Below are positions 34,734 through 47,205 of a DNA stretch of 64,000 nt, piece by piece. Source of the stretch: Amaurobius ferox. Taxonomy: Eukaryota; Arthropoda; Arachnida; Araneae; Amaurobiidae. Position numbers and translations under genes: made by a program. The notes beneath the pieces were generated by a model. That model searched no databases. It saw nothing but the letters and a program-made list of their open reading frames with translations, and had not been told where the DNA came from. Location of the stretch: contig OX578148.1 of assembly GCA_951213105.1 (NCBI GenBank), positions 141,413,518 to 141,477,517 on the forward strand. The letters run 5' to 3'. Numbering within the stretch: the first letter of the stretch is position 1; each line of letters opens with the position of its first letter.

Positions 34734-35246
34734 ACAAGAAAGACCAATCATGCATAAAGCATTGATTATGAAACGCTTTCCAATTCCAATGCAATTTTAT
34801 TTGAACATATCTAAAATGTGATACATTCAGCGGTGATATTTTTTTAAACTATCGCAGTATTATAATAATCTATTTTACTTAAAAACTTAAAACCATGGAG
34901 GGAAAAGCACTTTCTAACTCCATGCTTTAAACTTCATCGGAAGAGGCACTGCTTTAAAATCGTCTGCTTCTCAATGTAAAATCAACGAATAGTTCATTCA
35001 TATCACCTGCACTCCAGACTCCAGAGCTCAATAATTTTGCATTAAGGAAATTCAGCAATTCTTATGCAGCGCATCTTAGAGCTTGATTGGTTTACATTCT
35101 GCATACGCTAATATTAGGCTTCGTTCAAAGTTGGATGATCATTTAAACTAAAAAATATTGTAATTGCGTTGGCGCAGAATATATATACACATAAAATTAT
35201 AAAAAATAAAGCTGTTTTAAAACGGATGCAACACTCAATATAAATC
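34734..35246 (-). mobile_element. RF1 repeat, copy 7, truncated
   Basis: Reverse orientation, beginning with the terminal AACAAGAAAGACCAATCATG and hairpin. It is lost after the AAACGGATGCAACACTCAAT block, so the palindromic AACACTTT end is missing. Confidence 0.7.
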
Positions 35247-35663
35247 GACATATATCGTTACCATCGACGTCTATATACAGGGTGACCCAAAAACATTCAT
35301 CTCTGCTTTTATTCCTTAAATATGGATCTTAGACATGTATAATAAATTACAAAGTTGCGTAAAAAAAGGTACAGAGTTTTATGAAATCGATTAAAATTTT
35401 CAAGGGGATTAAATTTTAAGAAATACGAAATTTAAATTTTTATACGGCCCTCGTACAAAAACATTTCCAATGAGTAAAATGTCCCCCCATACAATAATAA
35501 AATGATGTACTAAATTTCAGTATTTTATCATAAAAAGTCCCAGAGATATGAAAAGACAAAAAATGCTGACTTAAACCACTTTTCGATGCATTTAGATGGG
35601 CTCTCAGAGGGGAAAAATCATGTCGGCAGATGGCGTTTCAGGGGTCATACACACATTACGAAA

Positions 35664-35866
35664 TGTCTAACTGTCCCTGTAATGCTTTTGGTGACGCTGA
35701 TCACTATGTTTTTTCCTGTCCCTTTTCTAAAAAATACCACCTCGTCAAACCTTCCCCTGCCCACTCTGCAGCTTGGTTTTCCGGTGTCCGCAGAAATAAA
35801 GTATTAATAAACAAACTGAAGGACTGTATTCAAACTGCGAGAGAGATTTCAAATTCTGTTAGGTGA
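35664..35866 (+). pseudogene. LINE reverse-transcriptase ORF, C-terminal fragment
   Basis: The last ~67 codons of a non-LTR retrotransposon ORF2 are present. The segment CPCNAFGDADHYVFSCPF has the C-x-C-x7-H-x4-C spacing of the cysteine-rich motif found after the reverse transcriptase of several LINE clades (I/Jockey/R1-like; clade not resolved). The frame closes with TGA at 35864-35866. The polymerase domain is absent because of 5' truncation at integration. Confidence 0.75.
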
Positions 35867-36158
35867 CACTTCTGTGAGTATTCTCTGCTCTTAATTTTTG
35901 GTGATCTATGAATTTCTTAATCCTGTTTTTGCTCCTGGGTTCTCCCCCTTTGGTGTGAGACTCCTTGAATTTCTTGTGCATTACTTGAATTTTATGTATG
36001 TCAGTTTGTCGGATGTTAGTTGTGTGTGATGACCAATGTATTGTGTAAGGATTGTTTGTTGTGTAAAGTTTTACACACAGATTAATACGCTTCCCGACCG
36101 TCCAAACAGTTACCTTACACCTTTCTGGTAGGTCGGACGGTCTGGGTTTCAACAACAA
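35664..36158 (+). mobile_element. RF4 LINE 3' end, 5'-truncated, with target duplication
   Basis: The 495-bp insertion is flanked by a 13-bp direct repeat, ACACATTACGAAA (35651-35663 and 36158-36170, overlapping one A of the tail). The element starts within the ORF, then has a 3' UTR of about 290 bp. It ends in a stem-loop region (CCGACCGTCC...GGACGGTCTGGGT) and an (AAC)n tail. The same 3' end recurs at 48291 and 62215. It is a non-LTR retrotransposon inserted in a foldback element. Confidence 0.85.
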
Positions 36159-36696
36159 CACATTACGAAAGAAAACAATGATTACATAAATAAATAATAA
36201 TTTTGGTATTTATTGGTACAAAAGTATCTACACTGTGTAGAAATAACAACTTTCCACAAATATTACATTGTTCAAAATGTTTTCCATCCATGCCAAAGAT
36301 CCATTAAAGATAAGTGACAGATATTATTTGCCTATGATGCATTTCTGCGCTGCGTCATTTTCACTCTTGCTGTAAACATTTACATTTTAATGTGTGATTA
36401 ATCCCTCTCTAACTTTGTTTAAGCATAACTCTGGGACTTTTTATGATAAAATGCTGAAATTTTGTACATCACCTTATTAGTGTATGGGGCACATTTTACT
36501 CGTTGGAAATGTTTTTGTACGAGGGCTGTATAAAAATTTAAATTTTGTGTTCCTTCAAATGTGATCCCCTGAAAATTTTTATCGATTTCGTAAAATTCTG
36601 TATCTTTTTTAACACAACTTTGTAATTTATTATATATGTCTAAGATTAATATTTAAGGAATAAAAGCCGAGGTCAATGTTTTTGGGACACCCTGTA

Positions 36697-37019
36697 CAAC
36701 CGTCTATAACACCATCGACGTCTACCGTTAGCTTCTAATCCAGTTAGGAGAAGAGTAGTAGAGTTTCCGTAGAAGAGTTTTAGAGGCCTCAATTGTGCTA
36801 CAGTATAGATCGGCTATCGTTAGCTTTGGATGCTCAACTAAACATAGTCTGATAAAAAGCCATTTTGCCATCTTTAATTTCAGCTGTAGTCTTCCAATTC
36901 CTTTGCATCCGCACACTGCAGTCATGAAATTCTAAATGACATCTCTCAATGTGATTTTTCTTAAATAATTCGAAATCTCACAAGTCTCGTGGAATAAAGC
37001 TTTAAATTCAATAATATCC
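36697..37019. other. Spacer, nothing recognised
   Basis: CACCATCGACGTCTA right of the foldback element resembles the sequence just left of it (ACCATCGACGTCTA near 35260), a local direct repeat. Confidence 0.4.
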
Positions 37020-37376
37020 CCCGGTCACGATGAATCTAGGATCAAACTCGGGATCTCAGGACATAAAAACGAGTCCACCTTTCGGGATAACTATTACGTT
37101 TATTGACAGGCACAGCGTAAATAGAAACACTATACAGCACATTGCAATCACTATCTCACAAGATACAATATACTGTCAGATACAGTAATAACGACTGTCA
37201 GATACAGTCGTTAAATGCTCCACTTATTTCACAATACAGACGATACTATTATCAAAACACTGACGTACCTCGCCATTCAATTTATTTTATATGACGTTAG
37301 CGACTCCTTAACTGAGCGACGATTCCTTATATATACTCTCCGTAGAAACTTCCAGAAGGGGATGGTATCTGTAAAG
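37020..37376 (-). repeat. LTR-like segment with TATA box and poly(A) signal
   Basis: On the minus strand it has a TATA box (TATATATAAGG, 37325-37335 complement). About 220 bp downstream follows AATAAA (complement of 37099-37104), then a GC-richer stretch ending in GTGACCGGGGGATA. This is the order of U3, R and U5 in an LTR. A diverged copy is at 21491-21720. No gag or pol lies beside it. Confidence 0.45.
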
Positions 37377-37485
37377 AACCTTGCTTAACTAACCGGAAAT
37401 CGAACCCTGGATCTTCGAACTGGCCAGCCGACGCTCTACCGTTGAGCTACTGGGACGAAATGGCAAGCTCTTATCGTCAAAGTGG
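37377..37485 (-). repeat. tRNA-like motif next to LTR-type end (copy c)
   Basis: Minus strand: GCAGAGTCCACTTTGACGAT, then GTCCCAGTAGCTCAACGGTA with a Pol III A-box (complement of 37439-37449). A B-box GGTTCGATTTCC (complement of 37395-37406) follows, and then GGTTCTTTACA. The shape is tRNA-like, but the acceptor ends do not pair and the anticodon loop lacks the usual T33. I do not call a functional tRNA gene. Two relatives are at 55438 and 55777. Confidence 0.6.
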
Positions 37486-39136
37486 ACTCTGCGTATCTCC
37501 AGGATATTTATTATTTCCAGGAAATTCTCATACCTTCAAAAAGTCGTCAAAAGTCGATCAATTTGCTATAAATCGTCCAATATTGTAACCCTGCCTCGAC
37601 TGATCGAATAGGGTAACAATAGATTGACGTAATAAGAATGGCTGCTTATAAAGATGTTTTCTCTTCTCTTTCACAAAAGAGCCTTCAATGAAGGTCCGTG
37701 TTCGTAACAAGGTTCTCAAGCAGAAGTATAAGTCTGTCATTTCGGATGCCACTTTCTATCAGGTCAACTATTTATACATTCATATTAAATTAATAAGCTC
37801 GTTTAATTTAGAAATCAAAAAACGACCCATAGCAAATATGTGTCGAAAATGAGTTATAACAAATGGCAAAATATCTTAAGATAAACGTCAAAATTCATTA
37901 AACGCATGCTGGAAAGTTTGAAGCAACATTTGTCTGAGATATTGTTTTAACAGTAGACAGTACTTGTGCGTTTTGCACCCTTGCGAAACGTAATTTATGT
38001 ATACTGTTTTCAAATAACCAACTTTATAAAACATTCCCACAATACACGGCCGAGAAGGGAGCCATTTCATCACGAAACACGTTGCATCCAAAGAGTCGGC
38101 TTACATGAAAACCCTTCTGGATTTACCGTAGATTTCGAAGCACCTCCATCTTCCATGTATAATCGGAGCTCTAATTCGTGCCCGGGATTCGAAGGCCGTA
38201 GCTTCGCCGTCAGACCACAGTATTACGTGTACCATGCATCGTAATCACGTTATTTGTCTTTATCCATAGTGAACGCTTTAGATGACATTTGGTTCTCAAT
38301 GTACGTTACGGTTTAGAATTTAAAGTGTATTTATTAGAGATTCTATTATTCTATATTTATTATTTATTAGAGATTCATATATTTTTGGGTCTTAAATTAG
38401 CATTTTGAATGAGATTGAAATTTAATGAGTCAGAGTAAATGAGACTTTGATCAGATTGTGTACATAAAGGTTCAAAATCCAATATTCCAGTCATTCCGAT
38501 CATGGGAGCCCCCATAGGGAAGGACAAGAGGGGACACTTTTCCCTTCCAGGACATTCAAGATCACAAAAGAGCTGAAGCTAGATCTTATACTTGAGATTG
38601 AAAAAGTTCTATGGACACCCATAATCCCGATGCATATATTTCATTTATAAATGTAATCCAAGCTCGATCAGAAAAGATTTAAACAGAATATTCCCGATAT
38701 GAGATAGAATCCACTCTTATTTGAACTAAGAAATGACTATTTTCGAATAAATAGATCCGCACAAAATGAAATTGCATGAAAACAAATAGGATTAAAATAA
38801 TTCAATTCATACAAGAGAGCAAGCAGATGGGAAAATCTTACCTCTATCACACCCTCAACTTGTCTCAGACTATTTCAACTCGAAATCGTTTGGCGGGAGA
38901 GAGAGGGAGGAAGTCTTTCAAATCAAAACACGTTCTGAATGTCATCTAACATTCTGATCCTTTCCAATTTCAGAGGAGAACAATTATTGGCGTTGAACGG
39001 TCGTGCTGTAATGAGATAAAAAAAAAGTATGTTTCATTCACTCAATTCTTAAAATAGTTTCCTTTAAATAAAATCCTATTTATTCGAAGCCCAGAATGGA
39101 GAATGTTTGACTCATGGAGATAAAAATGGCCTTTTT
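37486..39136. other. Spacer, nothing recognised
   Basis: Overlapping ORFs around 37888-38244 lie on both strands without domains. Confidence 0.4.
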
Positions 39137-39961
39137 AATACTTTACAACATGATTGAAAAGTGTTTATGACTTTGTTCATTCTGTCTGTCTGTCTATCCG
39201 TTCGCACGATAAAAGCCGTAAAAATGGCTTTATCAAAATGAAATTTTAGTATGGCGTTGAAACATATGGAAAAGAACATGAATAATAGCAGTCAATTAGT
39301 TCTAGATTGAACTCGGATTGAAAAAATGAAATACGTTGAACCCTATGGAACCTCATTTCTCAAGCCTTTTTTAAGCAAAGTTAAATTTCACAAATTACTT
39401 TAAAAATTTTAGGAAATATTTAAATGATCTCATAAAATATATAAAAAAAAATTGAGCAAAATAGGTTTGGCAGATTTTTAAATAAAAATTTAAATAATAA
39501 TGACACCCATATTATAGGAAGAGATCACGTGACCCACCTCAAAATAAAATAGGGCAACCATCTTTTTTCTCAGTGTTAAAATCTTGATTTTTAAAGTTCT
39601 TTTAAATTTCTATTGAGTGTTGCATCCGTCCTAAAGCCGCTTTATTTTAACGTATTTTCTGTGCATCTCTATTCTGCGCCAACGCAATACAATGTGTGTT
39701 AGTTTAAATGATCATCAAACTTTGATTATTTCTACAATTCCTAATTTTATAGCATTGCCTTTTTCGATGAGGTTTTACGCATGAGTTAGAAAGTACTTTT
39801 ACCTCCCTATTTTCAAGTAAGATAAATGATTGTAGTTCTGTGATCATTAAAAATATATCACCGCTGAATGGATTGCATTTTAGAGATGTTTAATTAAAAT
39901 TACATTACAGTTGAAAAGTGTTTCATAATCAATGCTTTATGTATGATTGATCTTTCTCGTT
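39137..39961 (+). mobile_element. RF1 repeat, copy 8
   Basis: Forward copy with both ends (AATACTTTACAACATGATTG start; GATTGATCTTTCTCGTT end) and a shortened interior. It converges on copy 9. Confidence 0.75.
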
Positions 39962-40302
39962 TTGCATCTAATGGCTCAACTTCATATTTTTTGTAAATTT
40001 GACTTACACTGTGAACTTACTCTTACTTTTGTGAATTACACTTACGTGTAATATAATTTTAATTCGTCAAAATTGTAATTGCGCAACTTGAAATCCTTCT
40101 TTCATTTAAGCTTTCTCTCAATAAATAAGTACAGTACACGCTGTTGAACTCAAATCGATAAAATATAGGCATTTTGGAACGCATTTGGAGCCGAATGCTT
40201 CCGCGTTAGACTCAATCTAATGTCATTATTTCATTGGCTAAAATACAAAATGGATATTAGATTATTACATGGCGCGTCTACAGAAGCTGCTCAGGATATG
40301 GG
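39962..40302. other. Spacer between convergent RF1 copies
   Basis: It begins with ATGGCTCAACTTCAT-TTTT, also seen just inside RF2 at 47240. Otherwise nothing is recognised. Confidence 0.4.
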
Positions 40303-41420
40303 AAAAGATCAATCATGCATAAAGCATTGATTAGGAAACACTTTCCAACTGAAATGCAATTTTATTTAAACATTTCTAAAATGCGATACATTCAGCGGTC
40401 ATATTTTTAAAATGATCACAATATTACAATAATTTATTATAGTTGAAAACTTAAAACGTCACCGAAAAACATGAACTTTATTCAAATGACGTCATCGAAA
40501 TGTAAATCTTCTGTCTCTCTATGTAAACGCAGTAAATATTTCATTCATACATTTTTATTTCATTCATCGCAGTACTCCAATAATTTATTTTACTTAAAAT
40601 TTAAAATCATGGAGGTAAAAGTAATTTAACTCTATAATTAAAACTTCATCTAAAAAGTCTGCTTCTCTATGTAAAATCGATTAATGTTTCATTCATATCA
40701 GCTATGTTGCAAACTCCGGAGCTAAATAATTTTGCATTAAAGAAATTCAGCAAATTTTATACAACTCACTCTACATCTTGATGTGTTTACATTCTCTATA
40801 AGTGAAAATTAGGCTTCGTTGTAGAAATAATCAAAATTAGATGATCATTTAAACTCAAATATATTGTAATTACATTGTTTTATAATATAGATGCACAGAA
40901 ATTAAGCAAAAATAAAGTGATTTTAGCATAGATACAATAATAAATATAAATTAAAAAGAACTTTAAAAATCACGATTTTGACACAAGTGAAGATTTTAAC
41001 ACATTGAAGTGGATCACGTGATCTTTTCATGTAATATGGGTGTTATTATTATGTTACTTTTTATTTAAAAAACTACCGTATATATTTTGCTAAAATTTGT
41101 TTCATATTCTTTATGGGATAATTTGAATATTTCTTAAAACTTTCAAAGCCATTTGTAAATTTTCAATACACTTAAAAATATTTGAAACATGAGGTCCCAT
41201 AGGGTTCAGTGTATTTCACTTTTTCAACCCGGGTTCCATTCAAAACTAATTGGGTGATATCATTCATTTACATTCCCATCTGTCCCACAGACCGTCTGAA
41301 CAACATACTAAAATTTCATTTGGATAACGCCATTTTCACGGCAGTTATCGTGCGAAAGGACGGACAGACAGACAGAATGAACAAAGTCATAAACACTTTT
41401 TAACTGTGTCGTAAAGTGTT
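40303..41420 (-). mobile_element. RF1 repeat, copy 9
   Basis: Reverse, about 1.1 kb, with both ends and TGACGTCA at 40487-40494. The ORF at 41209-41403 merely translates the conserved 5' terminal region and mirrors the one in copy 4; it is not a gene. Confidence 0.8.
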
Positions 41421-44349
41421 ACAAAGGATGTTGTTTACTGGAAGGGTTTACTAAAAAGGATGTTGTTGGATGTTAATATATATGCGGCTTTATCTCAAGA
41501 TAGCGGTATCCATATCGATTATTAACATCAGTTCAGATGTTTCCAGAGATGAAGCGGTATATTAAATAATGTGCATGTAGGTACGGGACATGAAACTGAA
41601 AACTTACAAAATTCTAAGGTTTTAATTAATGCCATTTAATTTAAATGGATTGAGCGAACAGATTATGTGATTCAGCAGAAAGACAGACGAAATGTTTCTG
41701 AGTATTACCCTCTATATAAATAAAATTGAAAATATATCTATTTATTTACTTGCGTTTGTCTCATCATCACCCGAGAACGACAGCGCCGAATTTAATGAAC
41801 TTTCTGGAATAGCCTTGGAACACCCCACTTCAAATGAAGTCCATGTTTCGAGTTTCTTAAACCAGGGATTGTCTAGATATTAATAAAAAACAAAACATTA
41901 AACCTTCCATAGACACAGGATTATTCAGACGATATTTTTTCCGCAAATTTATTTGAAGAAAATTGAAAGTTCGCTGCGCAACGAGAAGAATGTGCAAGGG
42001 CGCTCAAGCCTACGCAGGGCTATAGAAGACATTTCAAGGGGTACAGAGAAGGCACACGTGACTTCATGAACTCGTCTTCTGGGTGTTTGGGTGTCAACGG
42101 CATTGTTTCGTATTGTTATAAATCTTGTGTTACCGTGCACTTCGCTTGAAATTTGATAAAGTTGATTTCAGGTTGGTAAAGTCGACGTGCAAATAGAACT
42201 AGATGAAAGTCGATGTGTAAATAGAACTAGATGAAGATATAATAATAAATGGGTATATTATGTGTATCCATTCACGCATATACTCATTGTAATTTACATA
42301 TACACCCATTTCATAAGCTTTTGAATTCATATTTTAGTTCCGAACTCTATAAAAGTTCTAAAATATCTATTTCTGAAATAATTTTAGTTCTTGCGCAAAT
42401 CTGTCAATCTAATGAATAAAAATGAAATAATGTGGCTTACCATCGCTAATATATCCCGAAATTTTTCAAGTCTCCCTATTTAGTGTCAAAATAGTACAGT
42501 TGATAAAGATATAATGATCTTAATAATTAATAATTACCTATTCCATTCAAAAAAGCATGATTCCCAAATAATAAATTCAAAACATCAAATGCTATTGATA
42601 AGCTTCGCGTTATAGGCTTTTATAATTTCCTGGCAGATAACGTAAATAGAGCGTTGTTTTCCTTAGATTGTTCTCTATAAACACACACATATTGTCCACA
42701 TTTCGCTCTTGTTTAATAATACCCCTCCCCCATTTCATATATTTATAAAATGGCTTCAGAGAATGTATTCCTAATTATTTAGATTTAAATAAATTTCATA
42801 AAAGTCAACCAACGCAGTTGGTTTTGTGTGAAAAAATTAAAGAATAAAAAAATCATTTTCCTTTGTTTAGCAAAAGAAGCCAGGCTTTAAATGGACTCAC
42901 GCCTATGAAGTATGCGAGCTGTGAAAGATTGCAAATCAATACTTAATTTAACAGAAAAATTATGAAATGAGACGTATAAAAAATTAATTTCTATATTTGA
43001 AAATCGTAATACAAAATAGCCTATAAGTTTTTAGAATTTAAATATTAAATTGAACACATTAGAATACGGAAAAACAATGACATCAAAGTGGCCCATTTCA
43101 ATTTGTATGCAAATGATGATTGGAGGAGCTGTTTAAAAGGGTTTGTTTACATGTTATTTGTAAGAATTATATTGAGCATGCGCGGTTTAAAAAGTTACAG
43201 TTCGTTTTAAAAATTGAAGTTGGAATTCTGCAAATCTGCGTACAATGCAAAATGTATGCAAAATTTTACCTAGCTAACTATTGCGGTTTTTAGGTTAAAG
43301 GGATTCATAATTCAAGCTAATGTTGATTTTGCGTCGTTAGAAATAGAATGTGCTACACTTTGCTCGTCCATAAATACGAAAATTATAAAGTGAAAATCAT
43401 ATAGCTCATGCAACTTTGAAACTTGTTTTGATTCATTTTTGATGCACTCCTATTTGATATGTTTCAAATAATTATCATTGTTTTCCAACAATTATTGTGC
43501 AAAATTCCTCAATACATTAAAATTGTTTCTCAATAGTAAAATTGAGAAAAAAACAACAATAATAAAATAAACGCGTCATTCTGAGTTTAATTGTTAGAAA
43601 ACACCACAAGCTCGTGAGGAAGCTTTTTAGATCCGTGCGTCTGCTCTATTGCAATGTAAGAGTTTTTTCAAGAACAACACGGGATGGTCGCAAAGGGCGG
43701 CTATTTTCATTTGATTGAATGCGCTGTGCTTTGAAATGACACGCAAATTATTGTAATATATCAAGATGTAATCAAGATAAATCAAGATTCCGCAAACATG
43801 TTGACTTTTTGCATTTTGCAAATAGTTACCGAAATGCTTTATGTGATGTATCGAATGTTTTTGAAAAATATAGTTGACAAATAATCTGTACAAACGTCTA
43901 TACAAGACTTTTAGGCGAGGACTCTTACTCTCAGTGACAGATGCTGCAACAGAATTTTGGGTCAAACCAGCATCCTGCCCTATTTACAATATATAACGCA
44001 GCAGCAGTAACATTATTAATGATCATTACTAATATCGCTCTTAAAGCTCTTGACTATTGAGGTGTGATTGGGGTGGAATGTAAAAGGCATTTCCTCATGG
44101 ACAGCATGTGAGAATTGGGCTGCCACTTGTGTCTTTTTCATCCAAATAAACGATGTTGCACATTTTTCACATAAAATTATAATAATTATAAATAAAGTCT
44201 CAAAACCCCTCACGAATATCCCCGTCCAACATTGCCGTTTTCGGCATAAGTTGTTTACCCGGGCTCAAGAGTACCCCGGCAGAAAAAACAGTTTTAAAGG
44301 CCACTCGCCAAGAAAAGGGTTCAGTCTATTCTCTAGTATCCTCTGTATG
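41421..44349. other. A/T-rich spacer, nothing recognised
   Basis: A 28-bp tandem pair (GCAAATAGAACTAGATGA-type units) lies at about 42178-42236. ORFs at 43627-43965 and 44016-44213 have no domain signature. Confidence 0.4.
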
Positions 44350-44480
44350 CTTATGTGTGTACGTGTGCGTGTGTGTGCGTGTATGTGTATGTGTGCGTGT
44401 ACGTGCATGTGCGTGTACGTGCGTGCGAGTGTGTGTGTGTGCTTGTGTATGTATGTGCGTGCATATGTATATGCCTATCT
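44350..44480. repeat. Interrupted (TG)n/(CGTG)n microsatellite
   Basis: About 130 bp of GTGTGTACGTGTGCGTGTGT-type alternating purine-pyrimidine sequence. It produces cysteine- or histidine-rich fake ORFs on the two strands. Confidence 0.9.
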
Positions 44481-44499
44481 TTTCAATGCATATATCTAC

Positions 44500-45320
44500 C
44501 CACTCAAAAAGTAATTGACCCACTTTCATAAAATATTATAGGTAAGTCACTTGTGGATTACGATTTCAACGCTAGAATCGTACCAGATTCTAGCGTTGAT
44601 TAGAATCTGGTACGATACGGGATAAAAGAACGCCTTTCCCGCTCTAGCCAAAAACCTAGTCAATCCAATTTCACAAAATGAGGTAGATAAGTCACCTATG
44701 AGTGACCCTGGTGCTGATTCGATATTGGTACGATTCGAAACTAATATAAAATAACCAACCTTGTTTTTGCGAAATGGCTCGCAATAACCGCATGCATCCA
44801 TTCTGACTACAAAACGAATGAATCCAATTTCACAAAATTGGGTATATACGTTGCGGGATGCTGGTTATATTTCGGTACAAGTTAAAAAAAGAACCTGCCG
44901 GTTTTGTGACATGGCCCGCAAAAATCGTCACGATCTAAAATCAAATACTACGAATGTATCCATTAAATGCATGTCATTGTTGACACCGAAGAAAAATATG
45001 ACCATCCCCATTACTCTAAGATGGATCATTCTCGAGATATGAAGTTTTTTTTTTATTTGGGTGAACTCAAGAACGTTTTTCACAGCAGTGAGAAAACTAT
45101 TTAATGAAATTTCTTAAAATTTAGCAGTTATGTCAGATGAGAGTTATCCTGATACTGATTAGATTTTGGCATGATTAGGAAAAATAAAACAGACCCTATT
45201 TTACAAAATGGCCGCGAAAATCGTGAAATATGAAACAAATGAATAAAATTGCTGAAATATATTTTATATACTTGTTCTACATGTCATTTTCGACTGTGTG
45301 ATCCCCACGGCTCTAAGATG
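44500..45320 (+). repeat. RF3 repeat, about three diverged tandem units
   Basis: Units begin around 44640, 44818 and 45125. They share CCAATTTCACAAAATTGGGTA, TGGTACGATTCGAAA, and TTTTGCGAAATGGCCCGCAA followed by AATCGT and GTATCCATT. A further piece at 44560-44625 contains an inverted CTAGAATC / GATTCTAG pair. Related sequence lies at 20.05-20.25 kb and, reversed, at 47.52-47.83 kb. Confidence 0.6.
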
Positions 45321-45519
45321 AAGATATTTAATTTATTTTTTAATTTTGAAAATCTGAAATCTCATTTGACAACGTGATGCACTTCTGCTGAGGGGCACAA
45401 ATCAGTCAAATGTTGTCAAATGAAAGTTGAGTTGTCAAATGAAATAAAGCTCCATTCAAACAGCAAATTGGATATAATATAAGAAAATTATTTTCTCTTT
45501 TAAATGCATTGTGAAATAC
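45321..45519. other. Short spacer
   Basis: It contains two GTTGTCAAATGAAA-type motifs. Nothing else is noted. Confidence 0.35.
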
Positions 45520-46935
45520 AAATAAGAAAATGAATTTGATTTTGTAGGGAATCAGATTTTTTTTAACAATAGCACGTGCGACGAATGATGAACTACAAAT
45601 AAGAAAATGAATTTGATTTTGTAGGAAAGTAAACAGATGTTTTTAAAAATAGCACGTGGTACGAATGAATATAAATGAATAATAACACCCAATTAGTTTC
45701 GGACTGAACCCGGGTTGAAAAAATGAAATACATTGAACCCTATGGGATCTCATTTTTCAAACATTTTTTAGGCGAATTTAAAATTCACAAATGGCTTCGA
45801 AAGTTTTAGGAAATATTCAAATTATGCAATAACAAATATGAAAAAATTTCAGTAAAATATATTCCGTAGTTTTTTAAATAAAAATTAAAATAATAATGAC
45901 ATCCATATTATATGAAGAGATCACGTGACCCACTTCAAAATAAAATAGGGTATCCATCTTGTTTCAAAATCGTGGTTTTTTAAGTTCTTTTTAATTCATA
46001 TTGAGTGTTGTATCCGTCCTAAAACTACCTTATTTTTGCTTAAATTATGTGCATTTACATTCTGAAACAACACAATTACAATATATTTGAGTTCAAATGA
46101 TCAATGCCATCCATCTGTGTCAAAATTGTGATTTCTGAAGTTCTTTTTAATTTATATTGAGTGTTGTATGCGTCCTAAAACCTCTTTATTTTTGCTTAAT
46201 TTCCTTCCGTGCATCTACATTCTGAAACAACGCAATTACAATATAGTTGAGTTTAAATGATCATCCAACTTTGATTATTTCTACAACGAAGCCTAATTTT
46301 CACTTATGGATAATGTAAACACATAAAGATGTAGAAAGAGTTGTATACGAATTGCATAATTTCTTTAACACAAAATTATTTAGCTCTTTGAGTGTGAAAT
46401 ATAGCTGATATGAAGGAAACATTCATTGATTTTACATAGAGAACAGACTATTTTTTATCAGACTTTTTCGATGAAGTTTTAAGCATAGAGTTAACTTATG
46501 TTTACCTCCATGGTTTTATGTTTTTATATAAAATAAATTATTGTAGTATTGTGATGAATGAAAGGAATGGAATAAAAGTGTGTTAATGAAATATTTACAG
46601 CTTTTACATATAGAGAACCAGGCGATTTATATTTCAATGACGTCATTTGAATAAAGTTCATTTTTTTCGATGAAGCTTTAGCTTTCAAATGTAATAAATT
46701 ATTGTATAAAAAATATTACCGCTGAATGTATCGCATTTTAGAATGTTTAAATACAATTGCATTTCAATTGGAAAGTTTTTCATAATCAATGATTTATGCA
46801 TGATAGATCTTTCTTGTGAAACAATAGCACGTGTTATCCATGATGAACTACAAATAAGAAAATAAATTTGATTTCGTAGGAAAAGTCATCAGATCTTTGA
46901 AACAATAGCACGTCCTACGAATGATGAACGACCCA
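45520..46935. repeat. 80-bp tandem array interrupted by RF1
   Basis: Units contain ACTACAAATAAGAAAATGAA, TTTGATTTTGTAGG and AATAGCACGT-G-ACGAATGA. Two units lie left (45540-45664) and about one and a half right (46819-46935) of an RF1 copy. The array was therefore present before the insertion. Confidence 0.75.
45665..46818 (+). mobile_element. RF1 repeat, copy 10, nested in the 80-bp array
   Basis: Forward copy lacking the first ~130 bp of the 5' end. It includes an internal tandem duplication of about 150 bp (TTGAGTGTTGTATCCGTCCT at 46000 and a relative at 46160), TGACGTCA at 46638-46645, and the terminal GATAGATCTTTCTTGT. Confidence 0.75.
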
Positions 46936-47205
46936 ATGGGACGTGAAAACACATTTGCTACAAGGTGCTTCGATTTATTCCTAATTTTTTTTTAATAACT
47001 GGAAAGTGAGTGAAGCACATTAATGTATAAGAAGTTTAAAAAATAGAAGTCTGAAAATAGTCGTCAAGTTTTATCGCTTTATATGAAGCATGCTTATCTA
47101 ATAAAATTCAGAAATGATACTTTCACAGACAGAAACACGTAATATATTTTTTGTAACAAGTATAAGAATCCAAAATGAGTGTTGAACTTTCCAACTACAA
47201 GTTAA
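46936..47205. other. A/T-rich spacer
   Basis: Nothing recognised. Confidence 0.35.

Larger units (their letters stand above)
35278..36694. mobile_element. Foldback DNA element with ~300-bp inverted arms
   Basis: The ends CAGGGTGACCCAAAAACATT (35278) and, from the other side, CAGGGTGTCCCAAAAACATT (36694) begin inverted arms. These extend over roughly 35278-35580 and 36400-36694 and include CGAGGGC and GGGACTTTTTATGATAAAAT. TA flanks both ends (35276-35277, 36695-36696), consistent with a Tc1/mariner-type non-autonomous element. Removing the LINE inserted in it leaves about 0.9 kb. No transposase was seen. Confidence 0.8.

Noticed and set aside
37377..37460. Functional tRNA gene on the minus strand
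   Set aside because: Pol III A- and B-boxes are present, but the acceptor stem does not close, the anticodon arm has mismatches, position 33 is not T, and related copies sit next to LTR-type ends.
41209..41403. Small protein similar to the one at 9385-9594
   Set aside because: The two ORFs are translations of the conserved terminal region of RF1 copies in equivalent orientation; shared because the DNA is shared.
44326..44529. His/Thr-rich and Cys-rich ORFs
   Set aside because: Both are translations of the (TG/CG)n tract on opposite strands.
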